The translations under genes and the position numbers were made by a program. 48,658 nucleotides of DNA from Siculibacillus sp. (lineage in GTDB: Bacteria; Pseudomonadota; Alphaproteobacteria; Rhizobiales; Ancalomicrobiaceae), in NCBI GenBank assembly GCA_030247555.1, contig JAOTSD010000029.1, positions 1 to 48,658 of the forward strand, written 5' to 3'. The first letter of the stretch is position 1. Every line of letters begins with the position of its first letter. The notes beneath the pieces are model-generated. The model did no database searches and had not been told where the DNA came from. It saw only the letters and a program-made list of their open reading frames with translations. This document shows positions 8,854 through 17,218 of the stretch, piece by piece.

Positions 8854-11070
8854 ATGATGCGGCAATACGAACTGGTCGAGTTGGTCCGGCGTTACAATCC
8901 GAACGTCGACGAGGCTCTGCTCGACAAGGCCTACGTCTACGGGATGATGAAACACGGGCCGCAGAAGCGCGCCTCCGGTGACCCCTACTTCTCCCATCCG
9001 CTCGAAGTCGCCGCGATCCTCACCGAGATGCGCCTCGACGACGCCACCATCGCGGTGGCTCTGCTGCACGACACCATCGAGGACACCGATGCCACCCGCG
9101 ACGAGATCGACGCCAAGTTCGGCGTCGAGATCGGCGAACTGGTCGAGAGCCTGACCAAGCTCGAGAAGCTCGACTTCGTCTCCAAGAAGACCGAACAGGC
9201 CGAGAATTTCCGTCGCCTGCTCCTGGCGGTCGCCGCCGACGTGCGGGTGCTGCTGGTCAAGCTCGCCGACCGGCTCCACAACATGCGCACCCTCCAGTTC
9301 ATGCGCGAGGACAAGCGCCTGCGCATCGCCGAGGAGACGATGGAGATCTATGCGCCGCTGGCCGGGCGCATGGGCATGCAGTGGATGCGCGAGGAGCTCG
9401 AGGACCTCTCCTTCCGCACCCTGCAACCGGAGGCCTACCAGTCGATCTGCGGCCGGCTGACCACGCTGCGCGAGGAGAACAAGAATCTCATCCCGGCGAT
9501 CGAACAGGCGCTGACCGAGAAGCTCTCGTCGAACGGCATCACCGCAAAGGTCAAGGGCCGCGAGAAGAAGCCCTATTCGATCTTCACCAAGGTGCAGAGG
9601 AAGAGCCTGTCCTTCGAGCAGCTCTCCGACATCTTCGGCTTCCGCATCGTCGTCGACACGATCGAGAACTGCTACCGGGCGCTGGGTATCGTCCACACCA
9701 CCTGGTCGATGGTGCCCAACCGCTTCAAGGACTACGTCTCGACCCCGAAGCAGAACGACTACCGCTCGATCCACACCACCGTGGTCGGGCCGGGCCGCCA
9801 GCGCGTCGAACTGCAGATCCGCACCGAGGAGATGCACCGTTTCGCCGAGTTCGGCATCGCCGCCCACGCCCTCTACAAGGACGGCGAGCGCACCGTCGGC
9901 GGTCGCAACATCCAGAAGCTTTCCGAGGCGTCCGGCGCCTATGCCTGGCTGCGAGAGACCATCCAGCGTCTCAACGACCCCAACCTCGCCCCGGAGGAGT
10001 TCCTCGAGAACACCAAGCTCGAGCTCTTCCAGGATCAGGTCTTCTGCTTCACGCCGAAGGGCAAGATCATCGCCCTGCCGCGCGGCGCCACGCCGATCGA
10101 CTTCGCCTACGCCGTCCACACCGACGTCGGCAACACCTGCGTCGGCGCCAAGATCAACGGCCGGATCAAGCCGGTGATGACGGAACTGGCCAACGGCGAC
10201 GAGGTCGAGATCATCCGCTCCAAGGCGCAGGTGCCGCCGGCGGCCTGGGAGCAGATCGCGGTGACCGGCAAGGCCCGCGCCGCCATCCGCCGCGCCACCC
10301 GCGACGCGGTGCGCAAGCAGTTCGGCGGTCTCGGCCGGCAAATCCTCGAGCGTGCTTTCGAGCGGGCGGGCCGCGACTTCTCCGACCCGATCCTCGCCGC
10401 CGCCATCCATCGGCTCGGCCACACCTCGGTCAACGAGGTGCTGGCGGCGGTCGGCCGCGGCGAGATCGCCTCCGACAGCGTGCTGAAGGCGGTCCACCCC
10501 GAACTCGTCGACAAGCGCGGGCAGCTGCCCAAGCCCGCCTCCGCCGACGGCTGGTTCGAGGCGGGCACCTCGGGGGTGATGAAGTTCCGCGTCCCCGACG
10601 GCGGCTCGGACGACCGCACCGCCATCCCGATCCGCGGCCTCTCCGGCGACCTGCCGGTGCATTTCGCCCCGGCCGGCGGCGCGGTGCCGGGCGATCGCAT
10701 CGTCGGCATCCTGACGCCGGGCGAGGGGATCACCATCTACCCGATCCAGTCGCCGGCCCTGAAGGAATTCGACGACCAGCCGGAGCGCTGGCTCGACGTG
10801 CGCTGGGACATCGACCCCGCCGCCCCCTCGCGCTTCCCCGCCCGCATCACCCTGAACTCGCTCAACGAGCCGGGCTCGCTCGCCCAGATCACCCAGGTGA
10901 TCGCCGACAACGACGGCAACATCGACAACATCAAGATGATCCCCAAAGCCGCCGACTTCCACGAGATCCTCATCGACCTCGAAGTCTGGGACCTCAAGCA
11001 CCTGACCCGCATCATCCAACAACTGAGGACGAAGCCGATCATCTCCTCGGCGACGCGGGTGAATGGGTGA
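8854..11070 (+). CDS. rsh: Bifunctional (p)ppGpp synthetase/hydrolase (Rsh)
   Basis: Makes and degrades the alarmone (p)ppGpp, usually the single long Rsh in alphaproteobacteria. 738 residues in the standard order: HD hydrolase domain with SHPLEVAAIL and the catalytic HDTIEDT (about residues 45-80) and KLADRLHNMRT; synthetase domain with the substrate motif FGFRIVVDT, DYVSTPKQNDYRSIHT and the ELQIRT strand; TGS domain (FCFTPKGKIIALPRGATPIDFAY, split here by description only); and a C-terminal ACT domain (about 655-735). Both hydrolase and synthetase motifs look intact, so it should be bifunctional. Start: ATG at 8854 or the next codon at 8857; GGAGGA lies 11 bases before the first. Confidence 0.96.
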   Translation: MMRQYELVELVRRYNPNVDEALLDKAYVYGMMKHGPQKRASGDPYFSHPLEVAAILTEMRLDDATIAVALLHDTIEDTDATRDEIDAKFGVEIGELVESLTKLEKLDFVSKKTEQAENFRRLLLAVAADVRVLLVKLADRLHNMRTLQFMREDKRLRIAEETMEIYAPLAGRMGMQWMREELEDLSFRTLQPEAYQSICGRLTTLREENKNLIPAIEQALTEKLSSNGITAKVKGREKKPYSIFTKVQRKSLSFEQLSDIFGFRIVVDTIENCYRALGIVHTTWSMVPNRFKDYVSTPKQNDYRSIHTTVVGPGRQRVELQIRTEEMHRFAEFGIAAHALYKDGERTVGGRNIQKLSEASGAYAWLRETIQRLNDPNLAPEEFLENTKLELFQDQVFCFTPKGKIIALPRGATPIDFAYAVHTDVGNTCVGAKINGRIKPVMTELANGDEVEIIRSKAQVPPAAWEQIAVTGKARAAIRRATRDAVRKQFGGLGRQILERAFERAGRDFSDPILAAAIHRLGHTSVNEVLAAVGRGEIASDSVLKAVHPELVDKRGQLPKPASADGWFEAGTSGVMKFRVPDGGSDDRTAIPIRGLSGDLPVHFAPAGGAVPGDRIVGILTPGEGITIYPIQSPALKEFDDQPERWLDVRWDIDPAAPSRFPARITLNSLNEPGSLAQITQVIADNDGNIDNIKMIPKAADFHEILIDLEVWDLKHLTRIIQQLRTKPIISSATRVNG

Positions 11071-11360
11071 GGAGAGGTCCCGGCGCCTCGCGCCGGGACG
11101 AAACGCTCCAGTGGAGCGTTTCGAGCGACGAACGCACGCCGCGTTCCGCGGCGGGCTGGGGGAGGTCGCGGTTCGTCTGGTAGGGGACGCGAAGCCAGTC
11201 GGATATCCCTAGTCGCAAGAGAAAGCCGCCGCCGAACGGTCGCGTCGAATTGGTGTTGAAGATTGGATTCGAAGGTGAATTCTTGTGTCGATCGACATCC
11301 TTTCCGATTGGTTAACCGGCCTGCGGTTCGATCGCCTGGATGGTCGAGCGGAGTGGCGCC
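11071..11360. other. Junction between rsh and the DUF488 cassette
   Basis: 290 bases. The first 55 bases hold two perfect hairpins listed separately. From about 11215 the sequence becomes visibly richer in A and T (for example GAATTGGTGTTGAAGATTGG), which carries on through the next two genes. No coding frame is convincing here. Confidence 0.55.
11077..11123 (+). terminator. Double hairpin after rsh
   Basis: Two adjacent perfect stems: GTCCCGGCGC/GCGCCGGGAC (11077-11086 and 11090-11099, 3-base loop) and CGAAACGCTC/GAGCGTTTCG (11099-11108 and 11114-11123, 5-base loop). They start 6 bases after the rsh stop. They could end transcription or be a dispersed palindromic (REP-like) element; only the second has a short T-run. 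Confidence 0.5.
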
Positions 11361-11876
11361 ATGATTCGAGTCTTCACGATCGGCTATGAGGGAACCGACA
11401 TTGAGCGGTTTGTTCATACTCTGAAGCTCGTGGGCATCGACGTGCTCGTGGATGTGCGAGCCGTCGCGGTCTCTCGAAAGAAAGGCTTTTCGAAGCGAGC
11501 GTTGGCTGAACACCTCGCACTTTCAGGCATCGAATACCGCCACGAGATCGACCTCGGCGATCCGAAAGAAGGGCGAGTTGCTGCTCGCGCTGGTGACTTC
11601 TCTCGGTTTCGGGCGATCTACGGAGACCACCTGAACGAAAAATCTGCGCGAGAATCCGTAACATTGATTTCAGAAGTTGCAGAATCGCAGAGCGTTTGCC
11701 TAATGTGCTTCGAACGCGATCCATCGCAGTGTCATCGGAGCATGGTCGCCGACCTGTTGAAGGATCTCGGGCATTCGGTTCTCGATCTCTTCGCAGACCA
11801 TCCGGGTCTATATGTCGGCTTCGCCTCAAAAATCGCGCGTCGTGATACTAGTGAAGGCCTTGCCGCAGCCGAGTAA
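11361..11876 (+). CDS. DUF488 family protein
   Basis: 171 residues of the DUF488 family, whose biochemical role is not established. Visible family signatures are the N-terminal TIGYEGTDIERF, the VDVRAVAVSRKKGFSK segment, and near the C-terminus LMCFERDPSQCHRS, a Cys-x(n)-Cys-His-Arg motif that looks like an active or metal site. GGAG lies 8 bases before the ATG at 11361; an ATG at 11340 is an alternative. The downstream gene begins inside its last 65 bases in another frame, so the two are translationally coupled. Base composition is unlike the neighbours: the 60 bases from 11641 hold only 28 G or C. It interrupts an otherwise conserved backbone, so recent acquisition is likely. Confidence 0.85.
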   Translation: MIRVFTIGYEGTDIERFVHTLKLVGIDVLVDVRAVAVSRKKGFSKRALAEHLALSGIEYRHEIDLGDPKEGRVAARAGDFSRFRAIYGDHLNEKSARESVTLISEVAESQSVCLMCFERDPSQCHRSMVADLLKDLGHSVLDLFADHPGLYVGFASKIARRDTSEGLAAAE

Positions 11877-12570
11877 ACGCTACGGCGAGACCGTCTGCTG
11901 CGCCGGCGTTACGGCCGACCGCCAATGGAAGCGGCTATATCCAGTCCGATTCAGGCACCTCTCGGGCGAAAGCGCTTTTCGTCGATGGGATTGGGTGTCC
12001 TTCGAGTACGGGAGACCGAAATCCGATCCCCGTGCAGAGAGTTGTCACGTCCATGAAGAGAGCATCTTCGTCGAAAAGCCGATGCCGGAAGCCGACCGAT
12101 CAAAACTCTTGTGCGCGATGTTCAAACCTTCCGGCGCCGCAGCTGCAGAATCCGGTTGCTCACTGGCTCTGATCGAGCCGAGGAACACGAAGTTCTCCTG
12201 GCGGAAAAAGAGCGAGGCGGAGCTCGAGGAGGATAGGGTCATGTTCCGAGATGCTGCTCGGCAGCATTCCCTCTTGGACAAGACCCTCGCGGAGATGGAC
12301 CCGACCCCATATGAATTCTTCTTTCAATTCGAGGATGGTTCGGGACGCCATCAATACCGAAATGGCGACTGGGAAGCTCACGCGACGTTCTGGCGGCGGA
12401 GGCGGGAGACGTCGGAGGCCGAGGCTCTCCGATTCCTCTCGGAGAAGTTCAACGACGAATATCCGAAGCGTGGCATGGCGTTCGCGATCGGGAACATGGC
12501 CAAGCGGCCGAAGACCTGGCAGTTGCTAGGTGTCCTCAGGCTGGATACCGCTCAAGGTGTGCTCCTCTGA
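11812..12570 (+). CDS. DUF488-associated hypothetical protein
   Basis: 252 residues, no named domain that I can assign. The N-terminal half ([20 protein letters not shown], then [13 protein letters not shown] and [12 protein letters not shown]) is a pattern I have seen in uncharacterised proteins encoded next to DUF488 genes in varied bacteria; that is memory, not a search. A stretch of Trp- and Arg-rich sequence ([12 protein letters not shown]) and an [25 protein letters not shown] segment follow. The start is uncertain: ATG 11812 overlaps DUF488 by 65 bases, while a GTG at 11842 would shorten the overlap. No signal peptide or membrane segment. Probably works with DUF488. Confidence 0.72.
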   Translation: MSASPQKSRVVILVKALPQPSKRYGETVCCAGVTADRQWKRLYPVRFRHLSGESAFRRWDWVSFEYGRPKSDPRAESCHVHEESIFVEKPMPEADRSKLLCAMFKPSGAAAAESGCSLALIEPRNTKFSWRKKSEAELEEDRVMFRDAARQHSLLDKTLAEMDPTPYEFFFQFEDGSGRHQYRNGDWEAHATFWRRRRETSEAEALRFLSEKFNDEYPKRGMAFAIGNMAKRPKTWQLLGVLRLDTAQGVLL

Positions 12571-12709
12571 GCGGGGCGTATGGGCTGCATTCTCTTCTGG
12601 CACGAAGCGGCCGGTCAGGCTAACGTCCGCCCCCCCCACCCTTGACATCCCCCGCCCGTCGCGCGATCCCCTCCGCCGTCCCATCCCCTTTCGGCGAGGC
12701 CCCCCATCC

Positions 12710-13288
12710 ATGACCCGCGACGAAGTGCTCGACGTCTTCAAGTCCTGTGGCGCGCTCTTGACCGGCCACTTCATTCTGTCGTCCGGCCTGCGCTCGCCGG
12801 TCTTCATCCAGAAGGCCCGCGTCTTCCAGTATCCGGAGAAGACCGAGATCGTCTGCAAGGCCTTGGCCCAGAAGATCCGCGCCGCGAACCTCGGTCCCCT
12901 CGATGCGGTGGTCGGTCCGGCGATGGGCGGCATCATCCCGGCCTACGAGACCGCCCGCCATCTCGGGCTCCCCGCCGTGTGGACCGAGCGCGAGGCCGGC
13001 GAGATGCGCCTGCGCCGCTTCGAACTGGCGAAGGGCGCCCGCGTCGTCATCGTCGAGGACATCGTCACGACCGGCCTGTCGTCGCGGGAGACGGTGAAGG
13101 CGCTGACCGACATCGGCGCCGAAGTGGTGGCCGTCGCCTGCCTGATCGACCGCTCCGCCGGCAAGGCCGACTGCGGCGTCCCCCTGGTGGCGCTCGCCGA
13201 ATATGAGGTCCCGGCCTACCCGGCCGACGCCCTTCCGCCCGAGTTGGCGGCGATCCCGCCGGTCAAGCCCGGCAGCCGCAACATCTGA
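12710..13288 (+). CDS. pyrE: Orotate phosphoribosyltransferase
   Basis: Transfers ribose-5-phosphate from PRPP to orotate in UMP synthesis. 192 residues. The PRPP-binding motif is [29 protein letters not shown] and [14 protein letters not shown] are further family segments. The start at 12710 ([20 protein letters not shown]) agrees with the family; the frame is open back to 12530 through a run of eight C. A good -35-like TTGACA is at 12642-12647 but no matching -10 is evident. It follows the DUF488 cassette by 139 bases and precedes pdxJ. Confidence 0.96.
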   Translation: MTRDEVLDVFKSCGALLTGHFILSSGLRSPVFIQKARVFQYPEKTEIVCKALAQKIRAANLGPLDAVVGPAMGGIIPAYETARHLGLPAVWTEREAGEMRLRRFELAKGARVVIVEDIVTTGLSSRETVKALTDIGAEVVAVACLIDRSAGKADCGVPLVALAEYEVPAYPADALPPELAAIPPVKPGSRNI

Positions 13289-13337
13289 GCGGCGGAGCGG
13301 CCCCTCGGTCTCGCGCCCCGGATCCGCGCCGTCCGCC

Positions 13338-13365
13338 TTGTTCCCGACGTGGCGAACCCTTATCT
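13338..13365 (+). promoter_or_regulatory. Candidate promoter for the pdxJ-recO gene set
   Basis: TTGTTC (13338-13343), 16-base spacer, TTATCT (13360-13365). The predicted transcript would start about where the adjacent hairpin begins. Confidence 0.45.
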
Positions 13366-13372
13366 CTTTTTT

Positions 13373-13400
13373 CGACGCGCGGGCCTCGCCCCGCGCGTCG
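13373..13400 (+). promoter_or_regulatory. Hairpin in the pdxJ leader (or pyrE terminator)
   Basis: A perfect 11-base stem CGACGCGCGGG (13373-13383) and CCCGCGCGTCG (13390-13400), loop CCTCGC, followed by CGCTTTC. It could end pyrE transcripts or form the 5' end of the pdxJ message. Confidence 0.4.
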
Positions 13401-13434
13401 CGCTTTCCCGCCCGCGATCCGAGGATCCCCGCCG

Positions 13435-14196
13435 ATGGCGACCGCTCCGTCCGATACCAAGCTGCGCCTCGGCGTCAACATCGACCACGTCGCCACCATC
13501 CGCAACGCCCGCGGCGGCCGCAAGCCCGATCCGGTGCGCGCCGCCCATCTCGCGGCGCACGCCGGCGCCGACGGCATCACCGCGCACCTGCGCGAGGATC
13601 GCCGCCACATCCGCGACGAGGACATCCGCCGGCTGATGGAGGAGATCCACCTGCCCTTGAACCTCGAGATGGCGGCGACCGAAGAGATGCTGGCGATCGC
13701 GCTGCGCCACGTGCCGCACGCCGCCTGCATCGTGCCGGAGCGCCGCGCCGAGCGCACCACCGAGGGCGGCCTCGACGTCGTCGGCGGCCACGCCCATCTC
13801 GCCCCCGTCGTCGGCCGCCTCGTCGACGCCGGGGTGCGCGTCTCGCTGTTCATCGAGCCCGATCCGCGCCAGCTCGACGCCGCCCGCGCCCTCGGCGCCC
13901 CGGTCGTCGAGTTGCACACCGGCCGCTATTGCGATCTCTTCGACGCCGGCGAGGAACGCCTCGCGGGCATCGAACTGCAACGCCTGCGCGCCGCCGCCCG
14001 CCACGGCGCCGAGATCGGCCTCGAGATCCACGCCGGCCACGGCCTCGCCTACGAGAGCGTCGGCCACGTCGCCGCCATCCACGAGGTGCGCGAGCTCAAC
14101 ATCGGCCATTTCCTCATCGGCGAGGCGATCTTCGTCGGGCTCGAGGCGTCGATCCGCGAGATGCGCCGCCTGATGGACGACGCCCGGCCCGGCTGA
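13435..14196 (+). CDS. pdxJ: Pyridoxine 5'-phosphate synthase
   Basis: Last step of the DXP-dependent vitamin B6 pathway, joining deoxyxylulose 5-phosphate and 3-amino-2-oxopropyl phosphate. 253 residues, TIM barrel. Conserved segments: LGVNIDHVATIRNARGG near the N-terminus, ITAHLREDRRHI, NLEMAAT, the catalytic-loop stretch VPERRAERTTEGGLD, and ELHTGRYCD. GAGG lies in front of the ATG. It is 12 bases upstream of acpS and heads the cluster pdxJ-acpS-lepB-rnc-era-recO, an order shared with many proteobacteria. Confidence 0.97.
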   Translation: MATAPSDTKLRLGVNIDHVATIRNARGGRKPDPVRAAHLAAHAGADGITAHLREDRRHIRDEDIRRLMEEIHLPLNLEMAATEEMLAIALRHVPHAACIVPERRAERTTEGGLDVVGGHAHLAPVVGRLVDAGVRVSLFIEPDPRQLDAARALGAPVVELHTGRYCDLFDAGEERLAGIELQRLRAAARHGAEIGLEIHAGHGLAYESVGHVAAIHEVRELNIGHFLIGEAIFVGLEASIREMRRLMDDARPG

Positions 14197-14208
14197 GGGG
14201 GGACGAGC

Positions 14209-14622
14209 ATGATCGTCGGCATCGGCTCCGATCTGATCGACATCCGCCGGGTCGAGAAGACGCTCGAGCGCTTCGGCGAACGCTTCACGACGCGGTGCTT
14301 CACCGAGATCGAGCGGCAGAAGTCGGATCGCCGGGCCAACCGCGCCGCCTCCTACGCCAAGCGCTTCGCCGCCAAGGAGGCCTGTTCGAAGGCCCTCGGC
14401 TCCGGCATCGCCATGGGGGTGGCCTGGCGCGACATGGGCGTGGTCAACGAGCCCTCCGGCAAGCCGACCATGGTGCTCACCGGCTGGGCCGCGGCGCGGC
14501 TCGCCGAACTGACGCCGCCCGGCTTCGTCGCCCGCATCGACCTGACCATCACCGACGACCATCCTCTCGCCCAGGCATTCGTCGTCATCTCCGCCTGGCC
14601 GGCCGATTGGCCGGCGAGCTGA
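14209..14622 (+). CDS. acpS: Holo-[acyl-carrier-protein] synthase
   Basis: Attaches 4'-phosphopantetheine from CoA to the acyl carrier protein. 137 residues, usual length. Signatures: [19 protein letters not shown] with the Mg-binding Asp, and [15 protein letters not shown] with the catalytic Glu/Lys pair. GAGGGGGGAC is a strong ribosome-binding site. The last residues (WPADWPAS) and the stop codon are encoded by the first unit of a 28-base tandem repeat that continues beyond the gene, so the C-terminus has been shaped by the repeat. Confidence 0.95.
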   Translation: MIVGIGSDLIDIRRVEKTLERFGERFTTRCFTEIERQKSDRRANRAASYAKRFAAKEACSKALGSGIAMGVAWRDMGVVNEPSGKPTMVLTGWAAARLAELTPPGFVARIDLTITDDHPLAQAFVVISAWPADWPAS

Positions 14623-14697
14623 GAACGCGGCCGACTGGCCGGCGAGCTGAAGACGCGGCCGACTGGCCGGCGAGCCGAGAACGCGGCCGACCGGCCG
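14602..14697. repeat. 28-base tandem repeat, 3.4 copies, across the acpS stop codon
   Basis: Units start at 14602, 14630 and 14658, with a 12-base partial unit at 14686. Each reads like GCCGA[T/C]TGGCCGGCGAGC followed by TGAGAACGCG or a near variant. Units differ by one to three bases. The unit contains an imperfect palindrome CGGCCGACTGGCCG and a TGA that serves as the acpS stop in unit 1. Confidence 0.9.
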
Positions 14698-14775
14698 AAA
14701 TCCGGCGCCGTCATTGCGAGAATGCGGCCGGCGGAGTATCACCGGCGCCACCCGATCCCGAGGACCCGAGACGAC

Positions 14776-15528
14776 ATGAGCGAGACCACCGAACCGAAGC
14801 ACGGCGACAGCGGCCTCGTCGAGACCATCAAGGTGATCGTCCAGGCGCTGCTCCTGGCGCTCGTCGTCCGCACCTTCTTCTATCAGCCCTTCAACATCCC
14901 GTCGGGATCGATGAAGTCGACGCTGCTGGTCGGCGACTACCTCTTCGTGTCGAAGTTCAGCTACGGCTATTCGAAATATTCGTTGCCCTACGCCGCGATT
15001 CCCTTCTCCGGCCGCATCTTCGGCTCGGAACCGCAGCGCGGTGACGTCGCGGTGTTCAAGCTGCCGCGCGACAACGAGACCGACTACATCAAGCGGGTGA
15101 TCGGCCTGCCCGGCGACCGCATCCAGGTGAAGCGCGGCCTTCTGCACATCAACGGCGAAGCGGTGAAGCTCGAGCCGCTCGAGCCCTTCGTCGAGACCGA
15201 CCGCTGGGGCGCCCGCGCTCGCCTTCGCGCCTTCAAGGAGACGCTGCCCAACGGCGTCTCCCACACCATCCTGAAGCGCGACGAGGACGGCTTCTACAAC
15301 AACACCCAGGAATACGTCGTGCCCGCCGGCCACTATTTCATGATGGGCGACAACCGCGACAATTCCCAGGACAGCCGCTGGCTCGACATGGTCGGCTACG
15401 TGCCGGCGGAGAACCTGATCGGCAAGGCGCAGGTGATCTTCTTCTCGATCGAGGAGGGGGCGACGCCCTGGGCCTTCTGGACCTGGCCCTGGGAGATCCG
15501 ATGGGGCCGTCTGGCGAACCTGATATGA
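14776..15528 (+). CDS. lepB: Signal peptidase I
   Basis: Removes signal peptides from exported proteins at the periplasmic face of the inner membrane. 250 residues with one N-terminal membrane helix (VIVQALLLALVVRTFF, about 20-36). The catalytic serine is S45 in IPSGSMKSTL, the general-base lysine is K106 in YIKRVIGLPGD, and the MGDNRDNSQDSR box is intact. The ATG at 14776 is preferred over 14722, which would read through the repeat-flanking sequence. Its end overlaps rnc. Confidence 0.96.
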   Translation: MSETTEPKHGDSGLVETIKVIVQALLLALVVRTFFYQPFNIPSGSMKSTLLVGDYLFVSKFSYGYSKYSLPYAAIPFSGRIFGSEPQRGDVAVFKLPRDNETDYIKRVIGLPGDRIQVKRGLLHINGEAVKLEPLEPFVETDRWGARARLRAFKETLPNGVSHTILKRDEDGFYNNTQEYVVPAGHYFMMGDNRDNSQDSRWLDMVGYVPAENLIGKAQVIFFSIEEGATPWAFWTWPWEIRWGRLANLI

Positions 15529-16226
15529 TGGAAAGCTCCGCAGCGCTCGACGCCCTCGAGGCTCGCATCGGCCACCGCTTCGCCGATCGCGAGTTGCTGG
15601 CGCGCGCGCTCACCCACACCTCCGCCGTCGGCAACGCCGCCCAGAGCTACCAGCGGCTGGAGTTCCTCGGTGATCGCGTCCTCGCGTTGACGATCGCCGG
15701 CATGGTCTATCGCGCCTTTCCGCAGGCCGACGAGGGCGAGCTCGCCCGCCGTCTCAACGCACTGGTCAAGCGCGAGACCTGCGCCGAGGTCGCCCGCGAC
15801 CTCGGGCTCGGCGAGGTGGTGCGCCTCGGTTCGGGCGAGGCCCAGTCGGGCGGTCGCGCCAAGAGCGCCATCCTCGGTGACATCGCCGAGGCGGTGATCG
15901 CCGCCGTCCATCTCGACGCCGGCTTCGAGGTCGCCGCCGCCTTCGTCGAACGCCATTGGACCGATCGGATGATGACCGCCCGCGGCCCTCTGCGCGACGC
16001 CAAGACGACGTTGCAGGAATGGTTGCAGGGCCGGGGCCTCGCCGCGCCGAGCTACCGGCAGGTGGCGCGCAGCGGGCCCGACCACGATCCGCTCTTCACC
16101 ATCGCGGTGGACATCGCCGGCCTCGACGGCGCCACCGGGGCCGGCCGCTCCAAGCGCGAGGCCGAACAGAACGCCGCCACCGCCGTACTGGTCCGCGAGG
16201 GCCTTTGGAAGGACGCAGATGTCTGA
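15501..16226 (+). CDS. rnc: Ribonuclease III
   Basis: Cuts double-stranded RNA in rRNA processing and mRNA control. The RNase III domain holds the signature LEFLGDRVLAL and the second acidic motif AKSAILGDIAEAVIAAV; a C-terminal double-stranded-RNA-binding domain follows (DAKTTLQEWLQGRGL to the end). Three starts are possible. ATG 15501 has GGGAG five bases upstream and overlaps lepB by 28 bases; ATG 15525 makes a tight ATGA overlap with the lepB stop; ATG 15528 is next. I list the first on the strength of its ribosome-binding site. It overlaps era by 8 bases. Confidence 0.95.
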   Translation: MGPSGEPDMMESSAALDALEARIGHRFADRELLARALTHTSAVGNAAQSYQRLEFLGDRVLALTIAGMVYRAFPQADEGELARRLNALVKRETCAEVARDLGLGEVVRLGSGEAQSGGRAKSAILGDIAEAVIAAVHLDAGFEVAAAFVERHWTDRMMTARGPLRDAKTTLQEWLQGRGLAAPSYRQVARSGPDHDPLFTIAVDIAGLDGATGAGRSKREAEQNAATAVLVREGLWKDADV

Positions 16227-17193
16227 CGAGGAAGCCCGCGCCGCCGAAGCCGCGTCGCCGCGAGAGCCGGCGAAGACCGCCCCGAGCGAGCCGGCGGTGA
16301 CGACCCGCGCCGGCTTCGTCGCGCTCATCGGCGCCCCCAACGCCGGCAAGTCGACGCTGCTCAACCAACTCGTCGGCACCAAGGTGTCGATCGTCACCCA
16401 CAAGGTCCAGACCACCCGCGCGCTGATCCGCGGCGTCTGCATCGAGGGCGACGCTCAGGTGATCTTCGTCGACACACCGGGCATCTTCCGCCCGCGCCGT
16501 CGCCTCGACCGCGCCATGGTGTCGACCGCCTGGGGTGGGGCCGCCGACGCCGACGTGGTGGCGCTGTTGATCGACGCCAAGAAGGGGCTCGACGAGGCTG
16601 CGCGCGCGGTCCTCGAGCGGTTGAAGGACGTCCGCCGCAAGAAGATCCTCATCCTCAACAAGGTCGATCTCCTCCGCCGCGAGAAGCTGCTGGCGCTGAC
16701 CGCCGAGGCCAACACGCTCGCCGATTTCGATCGCACCTTCATGGTCTCGGCGCTGACCGGCGACCATGTCGCGGACGTGTTGACCCATCTCGCCGGCGAG
16801 ATGCCGTTCGGACCGTGGCTCTATCCGGAGGACCAGATCTCCGATCTGCCGATGCGCCAGCTCGCCGCCGAGATCACCCGCGAGAAGGTCTTCCTCCGCC
16901 TCCACGACGAACTGCCCTACGAATCGACGGTCGAAACCGAACTCTGGAAGGACCAGAAGGACGGTTCGATCCGCATCGAGCAGACGATCTTCGTCGCCCG
17001 CGAGAGCCAGAAGGGCATCGTCCTCGGCAATCGCGGCGAGACCATCAAGGCGATCTCGATGGCGGCGCGCAAGGAACTGACCGAGATCGCCGAGAAGCCG
17101 GTCCACCTCTTCCTCTTCGTCAAGGTGCGCGAGAACTGGTCCGATGACCCCGAGCGCTACCGCGAGATGGGGCTCGAATTCCCCAAGGGGTGA
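16219..17193 (+). CDS. era: GTPase Era
   Basis: Ras-like GTPase with a KH domain that binds the 3' end of 16S rRNA during 30S assembly. 324 residues; the first 30 are an acidic, Ala-rich extension. G1 is GAPNAGKST (38-46), G3 is DTPG, G4 is NKVD. The KH region has the GNRGETIKAISMAARKEL stretch. The start lies inside the last codons of rnc, implying coupled translation. recO follows after 25 bases. Confidence 0.97.
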   Translation: MSDEEARAAEAASPREPAKTAPSEPAVTTRAGFVALIGAPNAGKSTLLNQLVGTKVSIVTHKVQTTRALIRGVCIEGDAQVIFVDTPGIFRPRRRLDRAMVSTAWGGAADADVVALLIDAKKGLDEAARAVLERLKDVRRKKILILNKVDLLRREKLLALTAEANTLADFDRTFMVSALTGDHVADVLTHLAGEMPFGPWLYPEDQISDLPMRQLAAEITREKVFLRLHDELPYESTVETELWKDQKDGSIRIEQTIFVARESQKGIVLGNRGETIKAISMAARKELTEIAEKPVHLFLFVKVRENWSDDPERYREMGLEFPKG

Positions 17194-17218
17194 GGCGACC
17201 GCGGGCGGGGCGCGACCG

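Noticed and set aside
7906-11022. Open minus-strand frame of 1038 codons opposite rsh
   Set aside because: It lies antisense to rpoZ-adjacent sequence and the fully conserved rsh gene; long antisense frames are expected in G/C-rich DNA and its sequence is low-complexity Asp/Gly/Val/Arg.
11215-12600. Integrase-mediated island with attachment sites
   Set aside because: No integrase, tRNA or flanking direct repeat was found around the DUF488 cassette.
14602-14697. CRISPR array
   Set aside because: Units are directly adjacent with no unique spacers; it is a plain tandem repeat.
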